Positions 16,467 to 24,879 of a DNA stretch of 64,000 bases are shown here, piece by piece (positions within the stretch are counted from its first letter, which is position 1; each line of letters begins with the position of its first letter). A program made the translations under genes and the position numbers. The stretch spans positions 1 through 64,000 of the forward strand of contig DAOOJE010000006.1 of NCBI GenBank assembly GCA_035384965.1. The letters are read 5' to 3'. The notes under the pieces were generated by a model. The model did no database searches. It was given only the letters and a program-made list of their open reading frames with translations, and was not told where the DNA came from. Source of the stretch: JAAYVZ01 sp035384965 (GTDB taxonomy: Bacteria; Acidobacteriota; Thermoanaerobaculia; Thermoanaerobaculales; Thermoanaerobaculaceae).

Positions 16467-17807
16467 TCAAAAGCGGCGCCAGAGCGCCGCTGCCAGCTCG
16501 CGGGCGCGGGCCGCCACCGCCGCCTCGTCGATGTCCAGACACAGCCGCTTGCCGCGCATGAGCACCCGTCCCCGGCAAATCGTGGTGTCGACCTGTGACT
16601 GCGAGACCCCGAACACGAGGTGACCCCACAACGTGCTCTCGTCGAGCGGGGTGGGAGGGTGGTAGTCGACCAGCACCACGTCTGCCGCCGCGCCCGGAGC
16701 CAGTACCCCGAGCGGCACTCGCCAGTGCCGCCCGGCAATGCGGGCGTTGCCGGTCAGCAGCAGCCCCACCGTCTCGGCAAAGCCGGTCGAGGGGTTGCCG
16801 GCCGCCAGGTGCCGCACCCACAGCGCCGCTCGCAGCTCCTCCAGCATGTCGGTGGTCATGGCGTCGGTGCCCAGGCCCACCAGCACCCCTGCCTTCAGCA
16901 TCGCCGGGACGTCCGCCACGCCCACCGCGTTGTTCATGTTCGACTGCGGGTTGTGGACGATCGCGGCGCGCCGCTCGGCGAGGATTTCAAGCTCGCGCTC
17001 CGACAGGTGCACCCCGTGGGCACACACGGTCTTCTCCCCCAGCAGCCCGGCGCGGTCGAAGCGCTCCACGACGCGGCAGCCGTGCTCGCGCAGGCAGGCT
17101 TCCTGGTCGGAGGCCGCCTCCGCCGTGTGGACGTGGAACCCTGCGCCGAGCTCGTGCCCCGCCCGGGCCGCCGCCTCCAGCGTGCGGTCGCTGATCGTGA
17201 ACGAGGCGTGCAGCCCGAACAGCGCCGTGAGCTGGTCGTCGCCGGCGGCAGCGCACTCCCTGATCCACGCCGCGTTTTCCTCGATCCCCTCGCGGGCCAC
17301 CGCCTCGCCGTCGCGATCCGAAACTTCGTAGCACAGGCTGGCTCGCAGGCCGCACTCGCGCACCGCGCGGGCGATGGCCGGCAGCGAGCCGCGCACCGCC
17401 CGAGGGCTGGCGTGGTGGTCGATGAGCGTCGTGGTGCCGTGCCGGATTGCCTGCAGCAGCGCGACCAGTGCGGAAATGTAGCAGTCCTCGAGCGTGAGCT
17501 GGCGGTCGAGGCGCCACCACAGGTGCTCGAGCACCTCCTGGAAGCTGGCGGAGGGCTCCGCCTTCCCGAGCCCGCGCACGAGCGTGGAGTAAAAGTGCAT
17601 GTGGGCGTTGATGAAACCGGGGAGCACGAGGGTACCGGCCGCGTCCACGACTTCGGCGCCGGCGCGGTCGGCCTCGGCGCTCGGCACGATCGCCGCGATG
17701 CGCTCGCCCTCGATGACCAGCGCGTGGCCTTCGAGCACCCGCCCTGGCTCGCCCAGCGTGGCAATTGTGCCGCCGTCGACGATCAGACGGTGAGGTGTGG
17801 CCAGCAT
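16467..17807 (-). CDS. ssnA: SsnA-like amidohydrolase/deaminase
   Basis: A 446-residue metal-dependent hydrolase of the ATZ/TRZ-chlorohydrolase group. The metal ligands are visible: HMH in FINAHMHFYSTLVRGL, His in FHVHTAEAASDQE, His in AHGVHL, and Asp in GTDAMTTDMLEELR. The phrases NPQSNMNNAVG and GTDAMTTDMLEE are characteristic of the SsnA family found with HyuA, YgfK and XdhD in enterobacterial purine-catabolism clusters. Members deaminate or dechlorinate N-heterocycles; the true SsnA substrate is not established here. The ATG at 17807 directly follows the stop of the upstream gene, with GAGGAGG overlapping that gene's end. Confidence 0.85.
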   Translation of the reverse strand: MLATPHRLIVDGGTIATLGEPGRVLEGHALVIEGERIAAIVPSAEADRAGAEVVDAAGTLVLPGFINAHMHFYSTLVRGLGKAEPSASFQEVLEHLWWRLDRQLTLEDCYISALVALLQAIRHGTTTLIDHHASPRAVRGSLPAIARAVRECGLRASLCYEVSDRDGEAVAREGIEENAAWIRECAAAGDDQLTALFGLHASFTISDRTLEAAARAGHELGAGFHVHTAEAASDQEACLREHGCRVVERFDRAGLLGEKTVCAHGVHLSERELEILAERRAAIVHNPQSNMNNAVGVADVPAMLKAGVLVGLGTDAMTTDMLEELRAALWVRHLAAGNPSTGFAETVGLLLTGNARIAGRHWRVPLGVLAPGAAADVVLVDYHPPTPLDESTLWGHLVFGVSQSQVDTTICRGRVLMRGKRLCLDIDEAAVAARARELAAALWRRF

Positions 17808-20303
17808 TCATGCCTCCTCGAGGAGCGCCAGCTCCTCGGCGCTGCGCTCGCGCATGTACAGCGCGCCGGAAAAGCACTTCTGGGCGCAAATCGAGCAGCC
17901 GATGCAGCGCCTGGCGTCGGTGCGCGGCAGCTTCCGGTCATCCAGCGTGATCGCCAGGTACGGGCAGCGGGTGCAGTTGCCGCAGTGCTGGCAGAGTTCC
18001 TCGTGCACGGCTGAAATCGGCTTGGTCGCCGGCAGATCCAAAAAGCCCGTGATCGGATCGGGCAGCGCCCGCCCGATGAGCTCGCCCACCGAGCGTAGCT
18101 CTCGCTCGGCCAGCAAGTGCGACAGCCCCGAGTGCAGCTCCCGCACCACCTCGTACCCGTACTTCATGACCACGGTGCAGAACTGGACGGTGCGGGCGCC
18201 CAGCGCCAGGAAGTTGGCGGCAGCCTTGTAGTCCATGGGCCCGCCGTTGCCCGACACCACGACCCCCAGCCGGGAAACATTGGCGAGCGTGAGGTTGGAG
18301 ATCGGCAACACGCCTTCGCCCGACATCCCGACCACCACGCCCTCCTCCCACGCTGCCTTGCGCCCGGGACGGAACGCCAGGGTCGGGAAGGTGTTGGCGA
18401 GCGTGACCCCGGCCTTGGCGCCGGAATAGCGGGCAAAGACCTCCGCCACAGCCGCCATGATCGGGAAGATCGAGGTGACCGCCGCGGTGAGCTTGAAGAG
18501 TTTGGGGACCTCGGGATCTCCGGCCTGCAGCACCCAGTCGATGATCGTGGCGGTGAGTTCGGGGTCCTGCGAGACGATGTCCCCTTTGGTGCCGTCGCCG
18601 CCTTGCGGGCAGGAGAGGGAGTACTCGATGCCGCACACCCCCGCCCGCTCGAGCATCGCGGTGTTGGACTGCCACCCCCGGGCATCCGCTTCCGGGTCGC
18701 CGGTGACGGGGCCGCCGGTCGAGGCGAGCGTGAGACGATCGGGGAACTCGCGCCGCAACCGCTCGACCTCGCGGCAGACCCGGTCCAGGGGGTGCCCGGA
18801 CACGTTGTCGCAGTTGCCGTACGTCGAAGGCGTGAAGGCGAACATGTAGCGGGCCGGGATGTGGATCGGCACGTTGTCAAAGGCTGTCTTCATGACACCG
18901 CCGGCCCACCCCGCCTCGTAGGCGCGCCGCATCTGCTCGTAGCCGTCGGTGGGCGGCGCCGCGGACAGCAGCAGCGGGGAGAGGATCGGCCGCCCGAAGA
19001 ACTCGGCGTCGAGCGGCACCGGCACGGGGTTGTACCCGCGCAGCACGGCGAAGCTCTTGACCGGCCGCTCGATGGCCGGCGGCTCGGCACCTTGCAGGAA
19101 GGCGTGCACGGCCAGGCCGGCGTTCTTGCCAGCCGCCACGGCCTCCACCACTGTGGTGGGGCCGTTGGCGAGGTCGCCGGCCACGAACACGCCCCGAGAA
19201 GCGAGCGGACGCAGGGTGGGACGGGCGCCGATGGCCACGATAACGAAGTCGAAGTCGGGGCGCGCCTGCTCGGTGCCGGGGACGTTCGTGACATGGCGCG
19301 GGTGGAACGGCACGCCGTCGGGGAGCTGGACCTTGCAGGTGTCGACCCCGATGACCCGCCCGTCACAGACCAGGAACCCGGTGACCCGGGTGCGTCCCGA
19401 GACCTGGACGCCGGCCTTCATCACGCCGCGCAGCTCGCGAGGCGTGAGCGGCAGCTCGCCGAGGCTCTCGAGCGCCAGCATCTCGACCCGGGCCGCGCCG
19501 CGCCGGGCGGCGGTCTCGGCGCAGTCTGCCGCCACCGCGCCACCGCCGACCACCGCCACACGCCGGCCTTCCACCCTGTAGCGGTCGGGGGCGGCGAGGA
19601 ACGAGAGCCCCCCAATCGCGGCGTCCTCGCCGGGCACGCCGAGCCGCAGCGGTTCACCGAGGCCGGTCGTGACCACCACCGCGTCGAAGCCGCGGCCCAG
19701 CAGCTCGGCCGGGTTGTGGACCGCCTCGCCGCGCCGCACCTCGATCGCACCCAACGACTCCACGAACGCCAGGTCCGCCGCCAGCACCTCGTGGTCCAGC
19801 CTGTACTCGGGAATGAGCGCGGCCATCCCGCCGCCGCGCTCGGCGGTCTCGAACAGCTCGACGGCGTGCCCTTCCTGTGCCAGAACCGCCGTCGCGCCGT
19901 AGCCGGCGGGGCCCGCCCCCACGACTGCCACCCGCTTGCCGGTGGGGGGAGCGGGCGGGAAGGCGCCTTTCCAGCCCAGCTCCCGGGCCTTGGCGATCAG
20001 GGTGGCCTGGATGGCCGGGATCTCGATGGCGCGGTCGAACGTGCGGCGGCTGCACGCCCGCTGGCAGTGGGTGTCGGGGCATACCCACCCGCAGACGCCG
20101 CCGAGCGGGTTGGCGGAGAGGATCATTGCCGCGGCTCGTCGGTAGTCGCCCGGCTCCCCGACACGCGCCGCCATGATGAAGTCGGCCGGCGAGCAGTCGG
20201 CCGGGCAAGCGGCCTGACACGGCTTTTCGGCACACGATTCGCAGCGCCAGAGTTCGGCGCGCAACTGAGCATCGGTCAGCAGATAGCGTTCCTTCTCGGA
20301 CAT
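17808..20303 (-). CDS. Dihydropyrimidine dehydrogenase-like fused flavoprotein (PreT-PreA type)
   Basis: An 831-residue fusion in the order of mammalian DPYD: an N-terminal Cys-rich Fe-S region (CESCAEKPCQAACPADCSPADF and GWVCPDTHCQRACSR), a GltD-like FAD/NAD region with VAVVGAGPAGYGA and VAVVGGGAVAADCAE, a DHOD-like FMN barrel (about residues 430-760; KTAFDN, SLSCPQGG, VVSGNGGPMDY) and a C-terminal pair of [4Fe-4S] motifs (CQHCGNCTRCP, CIGCSICAQKC). It would reduce a uracil/thymine-like ring with NAD(P)H, or the reverse. The segment equivalent to the catalytic cysteine of DPYD reads GDIVSQDPE, apparently without cysteine. YgfK-type order (barrel first) is excluded. It heads the operon with the ssnA-like and hydantoinase-like genes. 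Confidence 0.82.
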   Translation of the reverse strand: MSEKERYLLTDAQLRAELWRCESCAEKPCQAACPADCSPADFIMAARVGEPGDYRRAAAMILSANPLGGVCGWVCPDTHCQRACSRRTFDRAIEIPAIQATLIAKARELGWKGAFPPAPPTGKRVAVVGAGPAGYGATAVLAQEGHAVELFETAERGGGMAALIPEYRLDHEVLAADLAFVESLGAIEVRRGEAVHNPAELLGRGFDAVVVTTGLGEPLRLGVPGEDAAIGGLSFLAAPDRYRVEGRRVAVVGGGAVAADCAETAARRGAARVEMLALESLGELPLTPRELRGVMKAGVQVSGRTRVTGFLVCDGRVIGVDTCKVQLPDGVPFHPRHVTNVPGTEQARPDFDFVIVAIGARPTLRPLASRGVFVAGDLANGPTTVVEAVAAGKNAGLAVHAFLQGAEPPAIERPVKSFAVLRGYNPVPVPLDAEFFGRPILSPLLLSAAPPTDGYEQMRRAYEAGWAGGVMKTAFDNVPIHIPARYMFAFTPSTYGNCDNVSGHPLDRVCREVERLRREFPDRLTLASTGGPVTGDPEADARGWQSNTAMLERAGVCGIEYSLSCPQGGDGTKGDIVSQDPELTATIIDWVLQAGDPEVPKLFKLTAAVTSIFPIMAAVAEVFARYSGAKAGVTLANTFPTLAFRPGRKAAWEEGVVVGMSGEGVLPISNLTLANVSRLGVVVSGNGGPMDYKAAANFLALGARTVQFCTVVMKYGYEVVRELHSGLSHLLAERELRSVGELIGRALPDPITGFLDLPATKPISAVHEELCQHCGNCTRCPYLAITLDDRKLPRTDARRCIGCSICAQKCFSGALYMRERSAEELALLEEA

Positions 20304-20374
20304 CCGGACCCCCGCCCTACCCTATCACATCCGGCTCCCACGAGCGGGAGCCGCGCCTGCCGCCGCCGCGGCGC

Positions 20375-20380
20375 TACCAT
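20375..20380 (+). promoter_or_regulatory. Leaderless-type -10 box
   Basis: TACCAT, 6 bases before the GTG at 20387; no Shine-Dalgarno. Confidence 0.4.
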
Positions 20381-20386
20381 GCGCTC

Positions 20387-21973
20387 GTGCAGCCGGAGGC
20401 CATTGCCCCTGTCGCTCCCATCGGGCCTGCCCGCGCCGGGCTGTGCCTGCCGCTCGCAGCGCTGGCGGTGGTTCAGCTTCTGGCCGTGAACTTCTGGCCC
20501 CACTTTGCGAGCCCCAACGAGCGCCCCCGCGCCTACCAGGCTCTGGCCGTGGTGCACCGTGGGTGCCTCGACATCGGCCCGGAGCTGGCGCGCTGGGGCG
20601 GAAGCGAGGACGTGGCCGCCCGCGAAGGACGGCTGTACCCCAACAAGGCGCCGGGAATGCTTCCCTTGCTGCTGCCGGGAGTCGCTCTCGCACACCTCCT
20701 GGCCCCGTGCGGGTCGGATTCGGAGCTGGCATGGGCTCTCGTGCTCGGCCGGCTGCTCGCGTCCACCGTGCCGAGCTGGGTCGCGCTCGCGCTGCTCTGG
20801 CGGCGGCCCAGCGGCGGGCCTTTGCTCGCGGCTGCCTGGGCGTTTGCAACCCCGGCGCTCGCCGCCTCGCTGCTGCTCTTTTCCCACGCGCTCGCGGCGT
20901 GCCTCCTGCTCGCGGCACTGGTGCTTCTCGAGCGCGGCTCCCGCGGCAGCGAGCTGGCGGCCGGCGTGGCGCTCGGCTGGGCGTGTGTGAGCGAGTACCC
21001 GCTCGTCGTGCCCGCGACCGTGCTCGTGCTCACGACCGAGAACCGAGGGGGCTGGCGGCACTGGCTGGCGGTGGGGGTCGGCGCGGCGCTGCCGCTTTCG
21101 CTCCTGGCAACCTACAACGCAACGTGCTTTGGCTCCCCGTGGTCGCTTTCCTCCGCCCACGAGACGCACGCGGGCTTCGCGGCGCTCGGCGGAATCGGCG
21201 TGTTCGGCATCGGCGTCCCGAGCTGGCGCGGCCTGTGGGGGCTCGTGCTCTCGCCCGAGCGCGGCCTCGCGTGCTGGGCGCCGCTCGTGCTCGTGGCCGG
21301 GGTCGGCCTCGTGCGGCTGCGTGCGGCGGCGTGGCGCTCCATCGCGCCCGCTGGGCTGGCGTTCGCCTCGTTGCTGGTGCTCATGGCCGGCTACCGCAAC
21401 TGGCACGGCGGGTGGTTTCCAGGCCCCCGCTACCTGCTGGCCGGCCTACCTCTGCTGCTGCTGGCGGTTGCGCTCGGCGTTCCCGCGCTGCTCGCCCGAC
21501 CGACCGCCCGCATCGCGCTCGCCGCCGCAGCACTGGGCGGGGTCGCGACGAGCTGTCTGGCCATCGTGTCGTTCCCGTTCCCGCCCGAGACCGTGCCGCT
21601 GCCCTCGCTCACCCTCGCCCCGACGCTGCTCGCCGACGGGATCGTGTTCCCCTCGTGGGCCGGGAAGGGGCCCTGGATCGCAGCGGTGGCCGCAGCCGCG
21701 GTCCTCGCCGGGAGGGCGCTGCTGCGGGCGGTCACGCGCACCCACCGGGAGCTGCTGCTGGCGGTCGCCATCGCTGCCGGCGCCCTGCTCGCCGGCGGGG
21801 CCTGGGCCGGCTCCTCACCCGGTTGGACGACCCGCCTCCAGGTGGCCGTGATCCGCGACCTGTACGGCGACGGCACGCCTCGCGGCGCGCTGGCGGCCCT
21901 GCGCCGCGAGTGCGACACGCCGCAGCGCTGCGCTCAGGTCGAGCGCTGGCTGGCCGAGCTCAACGGGCCGTAG
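20387..21973 (+). CDS. Polytopic membrane glycosyltransferase-like protein
   Basis: A 528-residue integral membrane protein with about ten to eleven predicted helices, paralogous to the protein at 12475. Shared features are the first-loop region (NERPRAYQALAVVHRG), the YPNKAPGMLPLL segment and the NWHGGWFPGPRYLLAGLP loop. This pattern is typical of GT-C/PMT-related lipid-linked sugar transferases of unknown specificity. The C-terminal 60 residues are soluble and hold two cysteines (CDTPQRC). The GTG at 20387 follows a TACCAT box and lacks a ribosome site. The 3' end overlaps the convergent transporter gene by 14 bases. Confidence 0.7.
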   Translation: MQPEAIAPVAPIGPARAGLCLPLAALAVVQLLAVNFWPHFASPNERPRAYQALAVVHRGCLDIGPELARWGGSEDVAAREGRLYPNKAPGMLPLLLPGVALAHLLAPCGSDSELAWALVLGRLLASTVPSWVALALLWRRPSGGPLLAAAWAFATPALAASLLLFSHALAACLLLAALVLLERGSRGSELAAGVALGWACVSEYPLVVPATVLVLTTENRGGWRHWLAVGVGAALPLSLLATYNATCFGSPWSLSSAHETHAGFAALGGIGVFGIGVPSWRGLWGLVLSPERGLACWAPLVLVAGVGLVRLRAAAWRSIAPAGLAFASLLVLMAGYRNWHGGWFPGPRYLLAGLPLLLLAVALGVPALLARPTARIALAAAALGGVATSCLAIVSFPFPPETVPLPSLTLAPTLLADGIVFPSWAGKGPWIAAVAAAAVLAGRALLRAVTRTHRELLLAVAIAAGALLAGGAWAGSSPGWTTRLQVAVIRDLYGDGTPRGALAALRRECDTPQRCAQVERWLAELNGP

Positions 21974-23396
21974 CCGAGAGCTTGCTGTGCCGATACGAGT
22001 ACGTGCTGTAAATGAGCAGCCCGATCGCGAGCCAGCCGCCGAACCGGATCCAGGTCGAAAGCGGCAGCCGGAGCATGAGGCCGCCACACAGCACGAGGCC
22101 CAGCGCCGGCGTGAGCGGGAAGAGCGGCACCCGGAACGGCCGGTGCAGGTCCTTGCGCGTGAACCGCAGGACGATCACGCCGGCGGAGACGATCATGAAC
22201 GCGAACAACGTGCCGATCGAGCACAGCTCGGCCACCACGTCGATCGGCAGCAACGCGGCGCCCACCGCGACCACCACGCCCGTCACGACGGTGGTGGCGA
22301 CCGGGGTGCGAAAGCGGGGGTGGACCCGCGACATCGCGGCCGGCAGCAGGCCGTCGCGCGACATGGCGAAGAAGATGCGCGGCTGAGCCAGCAGCAACAC
22401 GAGCAGCACGCTCGTGATGCCGGTGATCGCGCCGACCGAGACGAGGGCCGAGGCGAACTTCATGTCGAGGACGTTGAGCACGAGCGCCACGGGGTCGGCA
22501 ACGCCCAGCTCGGTGTACGGCACGACGCCGGTCATGATGGCCGACACCCCCATGTACAGGACCGTCGCCACGGCGAGCGACCCCATAATGCCGATCGGCA
22601 TGTCGCGCTGAGGGTTCCTGGCCTCCTCGGCGGCCGTGGAGACGGCGTCGAACCCCACGAACGCCAGGAAGACGATCGCTGCCGCGGTCGTCACGCCGCT
22701 CAGGCCGAACGGCATGAACGGCTTCCAGTTCGCGGGCTCGACGTGCCACACCGCCGCGGCGATGAAGAGCACGATCACCCCGAGCTTGATCACCACCATG
22801 ACGCTGTTGACGCGGGCGCTTTCCTTGATGCCCCGCACGAGCAGGAGCGTGAGGACGGCCACGATGGCCACGGCGGGCAGGTTGACGATCGCCCCGGTGG
22901 CATGGAACCGGTTGGCGGTGGCATCCCACACCAGCGGCGCGCTGGCGAGTTTGGCGGGCATCTCGAGCTGCCAGCGCCCGAGCGCCGTGTTGACGAGGTT
23001 GCAGAAGTAGCTCGACCAGCCGATGGACACCAGCCACGCCGCCACGATGTACTCCAGGATGAGGTCCCAGCCGATGATCCAAGCGAACACCTCGCCGAGC
23101 GTCGCGTAGCCGTACGTGTACGCGGAGCCCGCCACCGGGATCATCGCCGCCAGCTCGGCGTAGCACAGCGCCGCGCAGGCACACGCCGCGGCGGCGATGG
23201 CGAACGAGAGAATGATGCCGGGTCCGGCGTGCTTGGCCGCCTCGACGCCGGGCAGCACGAAGATCCCCACGCCGATGATGCAGCCGATGCCGATTGCCAC
23301 CAGGTCCCAGCCGCCCAGGGCTCGCTTGAGGCCGCCCTGCTCGCTGTCCGGATCGCGGAGAATGGCTGCCAGAGGCTTGGTCCGAAGGAGCGACAT
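21960..23396 (-). CDS. APC-family amino acid permease (cationic amino acid transporter type)
   Basis: A 478-residue inner-membrane transporter with about twelve helices. The N-terminal helix-1 motif GIGCIIGVGIFVLPG and the helix-3 region CYAELAAMIPVAGSAYTYGY are diagnostic of the APC superfamily; FLAFVGFDAVSTAAEEARNP fits the CAT (cationic amino acid transporter) subgroup. It probably moves amino acids with protons or by exchange. The ATG at 23396 has GGGAGGG about 8 bases upstream, and a TATAGT box lies some 40 bases upstream (about 23435-23440). The leader contains a CGACGC-TGGC-GCGTCG hairpin. The 3' end overlaps the opposite gene by 14 bases. Confidence 0.9.
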   Translation of the reverse strand: MSLLRTKPLAAILRDPDSEQGGLKRALGGWDLVAIGIGCIIGVGIFVLPGVEAAKHAGPGIILSFAIAAAACACAALCYAELAAMIPVAGSAYTYGYATLGEVFAWIIGWDLILEYIVAAWLVSIGWSSYFCNLVNTALGRWQLEMPAKLASAPLVWDATANRFHATGAIVNLPAVAIVAVLTLLLVRGIKESARVNSVMVVIKLGVIVLFIAAAVWHVEPANWKPFMPFGLSGVTTAAAIVFLAFVGFDAVSTAAEEARNPQRDMPIGIMGSLAVATVLYMGVSAIMTGVVPYTELGVADPVALVLNVLDMKFASALVSVGAITGITSVLLVLLLAQPRIFFAMSRDGLLPAAMSRVHPRFRTPVATTVVTGVVVAVGAALLPIDVVAELCSIGTLFAFMIVSAGVIVLRFTRKDLHRPFRVPLFPLTPALGLVLCGGLMLRLPLSTWIRFGGWLAIGLLIYSTYSYRHSKLSATAR

Positions 23397-23534
23397 GTGT
23401 GGGCCCTCCCGACGACGCGCCAGCGTCGGCCAACTATACTCGACCCGCCGGCGCCCGGACCCGGAATAGCAGCCTCGTTCCCCTCTTCACATGGATGAGG
23501 GCGGGGCGCATGGCCCGCCTTCAGGAGGAGGGTC

Positions 23535-24866
23535 GTGAGGGAGTCGGGACACCGCGTGGTCATTGTCGGCGGGGGGTTCGGCGGCCTGCACGCGGCGCGG
23601 GCGCTCGGCCGCGCCCCGGTCGACGTCACGCTCGTGGATCGCCGCAACTTCCACCTGTTCCAGCCCTTGCTGTACCAGGTCGCGACCGGCGGCCTGTCGC
23701 CGGCCAACATCGCCGCGCCGATCCGCTCGATCGTGCGGCGGCAGCGCAACACCCGCGTCCTGCTCGCCGAGGCCGTGGGGATCGATGCCGCGCGGCGCCG
23801 GCTGTTGCTGGACCGCGGCGAGCTGGAGTACGACACCTTGGTGCTGGCGACCGGAGCCAGCCACCACTACTTCGGCCGCAGCGACTGGGAAGCGCTCGCC
23901 CCCGGCCTCAAGACCGTGGAGGACGCCACCGAGATCCGCCGTCGGGTGCTGCTGGCGTTCGAGTGCGCCGAGCGGGCCGGCGGCAAGGACGAGGTGCAGG
24001 CGTTGCTGACTTTCGTGGTGGTGGGTGCGGGCCCGACAGGAGTCGAGCTCGCCGGGGCCCTGGCCGAGATCGCCAGGGTCACGATGCGGAATGACTTCCG
24101 TGCCATCGACCCGAGACGGGCCAGGATCGTGCTCGTGGAGGGGCTCGAGCGCGTCCTGCCCGGCTACCACCCCTCGCTGTCCGCTGCCGCTGCCCGCTCG
24201 CTGCAGGCACTGGGGGTGGAGGTGCGCACCGGCACGCGCGTGACCGCCATCGGTCCGGAACACGTCGAGCTCGTGCGCGACGGGATCCCGGAGCGGCTCG
24301 CAACGCACACCGTGCTGTGGGCCGCCGGCGTGAAGGCCTCGCCGCTGGCCGAGGCGCTCGCCGCCGCGACCGGGGCGCCGCTCGACCGCGCCGGGCGTGT
24401 CCTGACCGCCCCCGACTGCCGCGTGCCCGGCCACCCGGAAATCTTCGTCATTGGCGACATGGCGGCGTACACCCATCAAGGTGGCGTCCCGCTGCCGGGG
24501 GTGGCGCAGGTGGCGATCCAGCAAGGCGCGTACGTGGCGAAGCTGATCCGGGCCCGGCTCGCGGGACGCACCCTCCCGCCGTTTGCCTACCGCGACCTCG
24601 GGAGCCTCGCCACCATCGGCCGCCATGCCGCAGTGGCCGACATCTTCGGCCTGCGGTTCGCCGGCTACCCAGCCTGGCTCGCCTGGCTGTTCGTGCATCT
24701 CATGAAGCTCGTTGAGTTCCAGAACCGGCTGCTGGTCTTCACGCAGTGGGCGTGGAGCTACTTCTCCTACAACCGGTCGGCCCGCCTCATCACCGGACCC
24801 ACCGCCCCGGTGCCAGCGGCCCCCTGCGCGGCATCGGCGGACCGGTCGGCCGCTGTGCGCCGCTGA
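23535..24866 (+). CDS. ndh: Type II NADH dehydrogenase (NDH-2)
   Basis: A 443-residue FAD-dependent NADH:quinone oxidoreductase, non-proton-pumping, bound to the inner face of the membrane. It has the N-terminal FAD motif VVIVGGGFGGLHAAR, the FQPLLYQVATGGLSP segment typical of NDH-2, the NADH motif FVVVGAGPTGVELAGALAE, the FAD-binding IFVIGDMAA and the quinone-site PGVAQVAIQQGAY. The C-terminal amphipathic and hydrophobic stretch (AWLAWLFVHLMKLVEFQNRLLVF) probably anchors it. The GTG at 23535 has GGAGGAGGG upstream. It is convergent with hydE, with only 10 bases between the stop codons. Confidence 0.95.
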   Translation: MRESGHRVVIVGGGFGGLHAARALGRAPVDVTLVDRRNFHLFQPLLYQVATGGLSPANIAAPIRSIVRRQRNTRVLLAEAVGIDAARRRLLLDRGELEYDTLVLATGASHHYFGRSDWEALAPGLKTVEDATEIRRRVLLAFECAERAGGKDEVQALLTFVVVGAGPTGVELAGALAEIARVTMRNDFRAIDPRRARIVLVEGLERVLPGYHPSLSAAAARSLQALGVEVRTGTRVTAIGPEHVELVRDGIPERLATHTVLWAAGVKASPLAEALAAATGAPLDRAGRVLTAPDCRVPGHPEIFVIGDMAAYTHQGGVPLPGVAQVAIQQGAYVAKLIRARLAGRTLPPFAYRDLGSLATIGRHAAVADIFGLRFAGYPAWLAWLFVHLMKLVEFQNRLLVFTQWAWSYFSYNRSARLITGPTAPVPAAPCAASADRSAAVRR

Positions 24867-24879
24867 CCGCCGCCGGTCA
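24864..24879. terminator. Hairpin joining the stop codons of ndh and hydE
   Basis: TGACCG (24864-24869) and CGGTCA (24874-24879) form a 6-bp stem with loop CCGC. The ndh TGA opens the left arm and the hydE TGA (24877-24879, minus) closes the right arm. There is no T-tract. It resembles the palindrome at 4137-4156. Confidence 0.4.
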
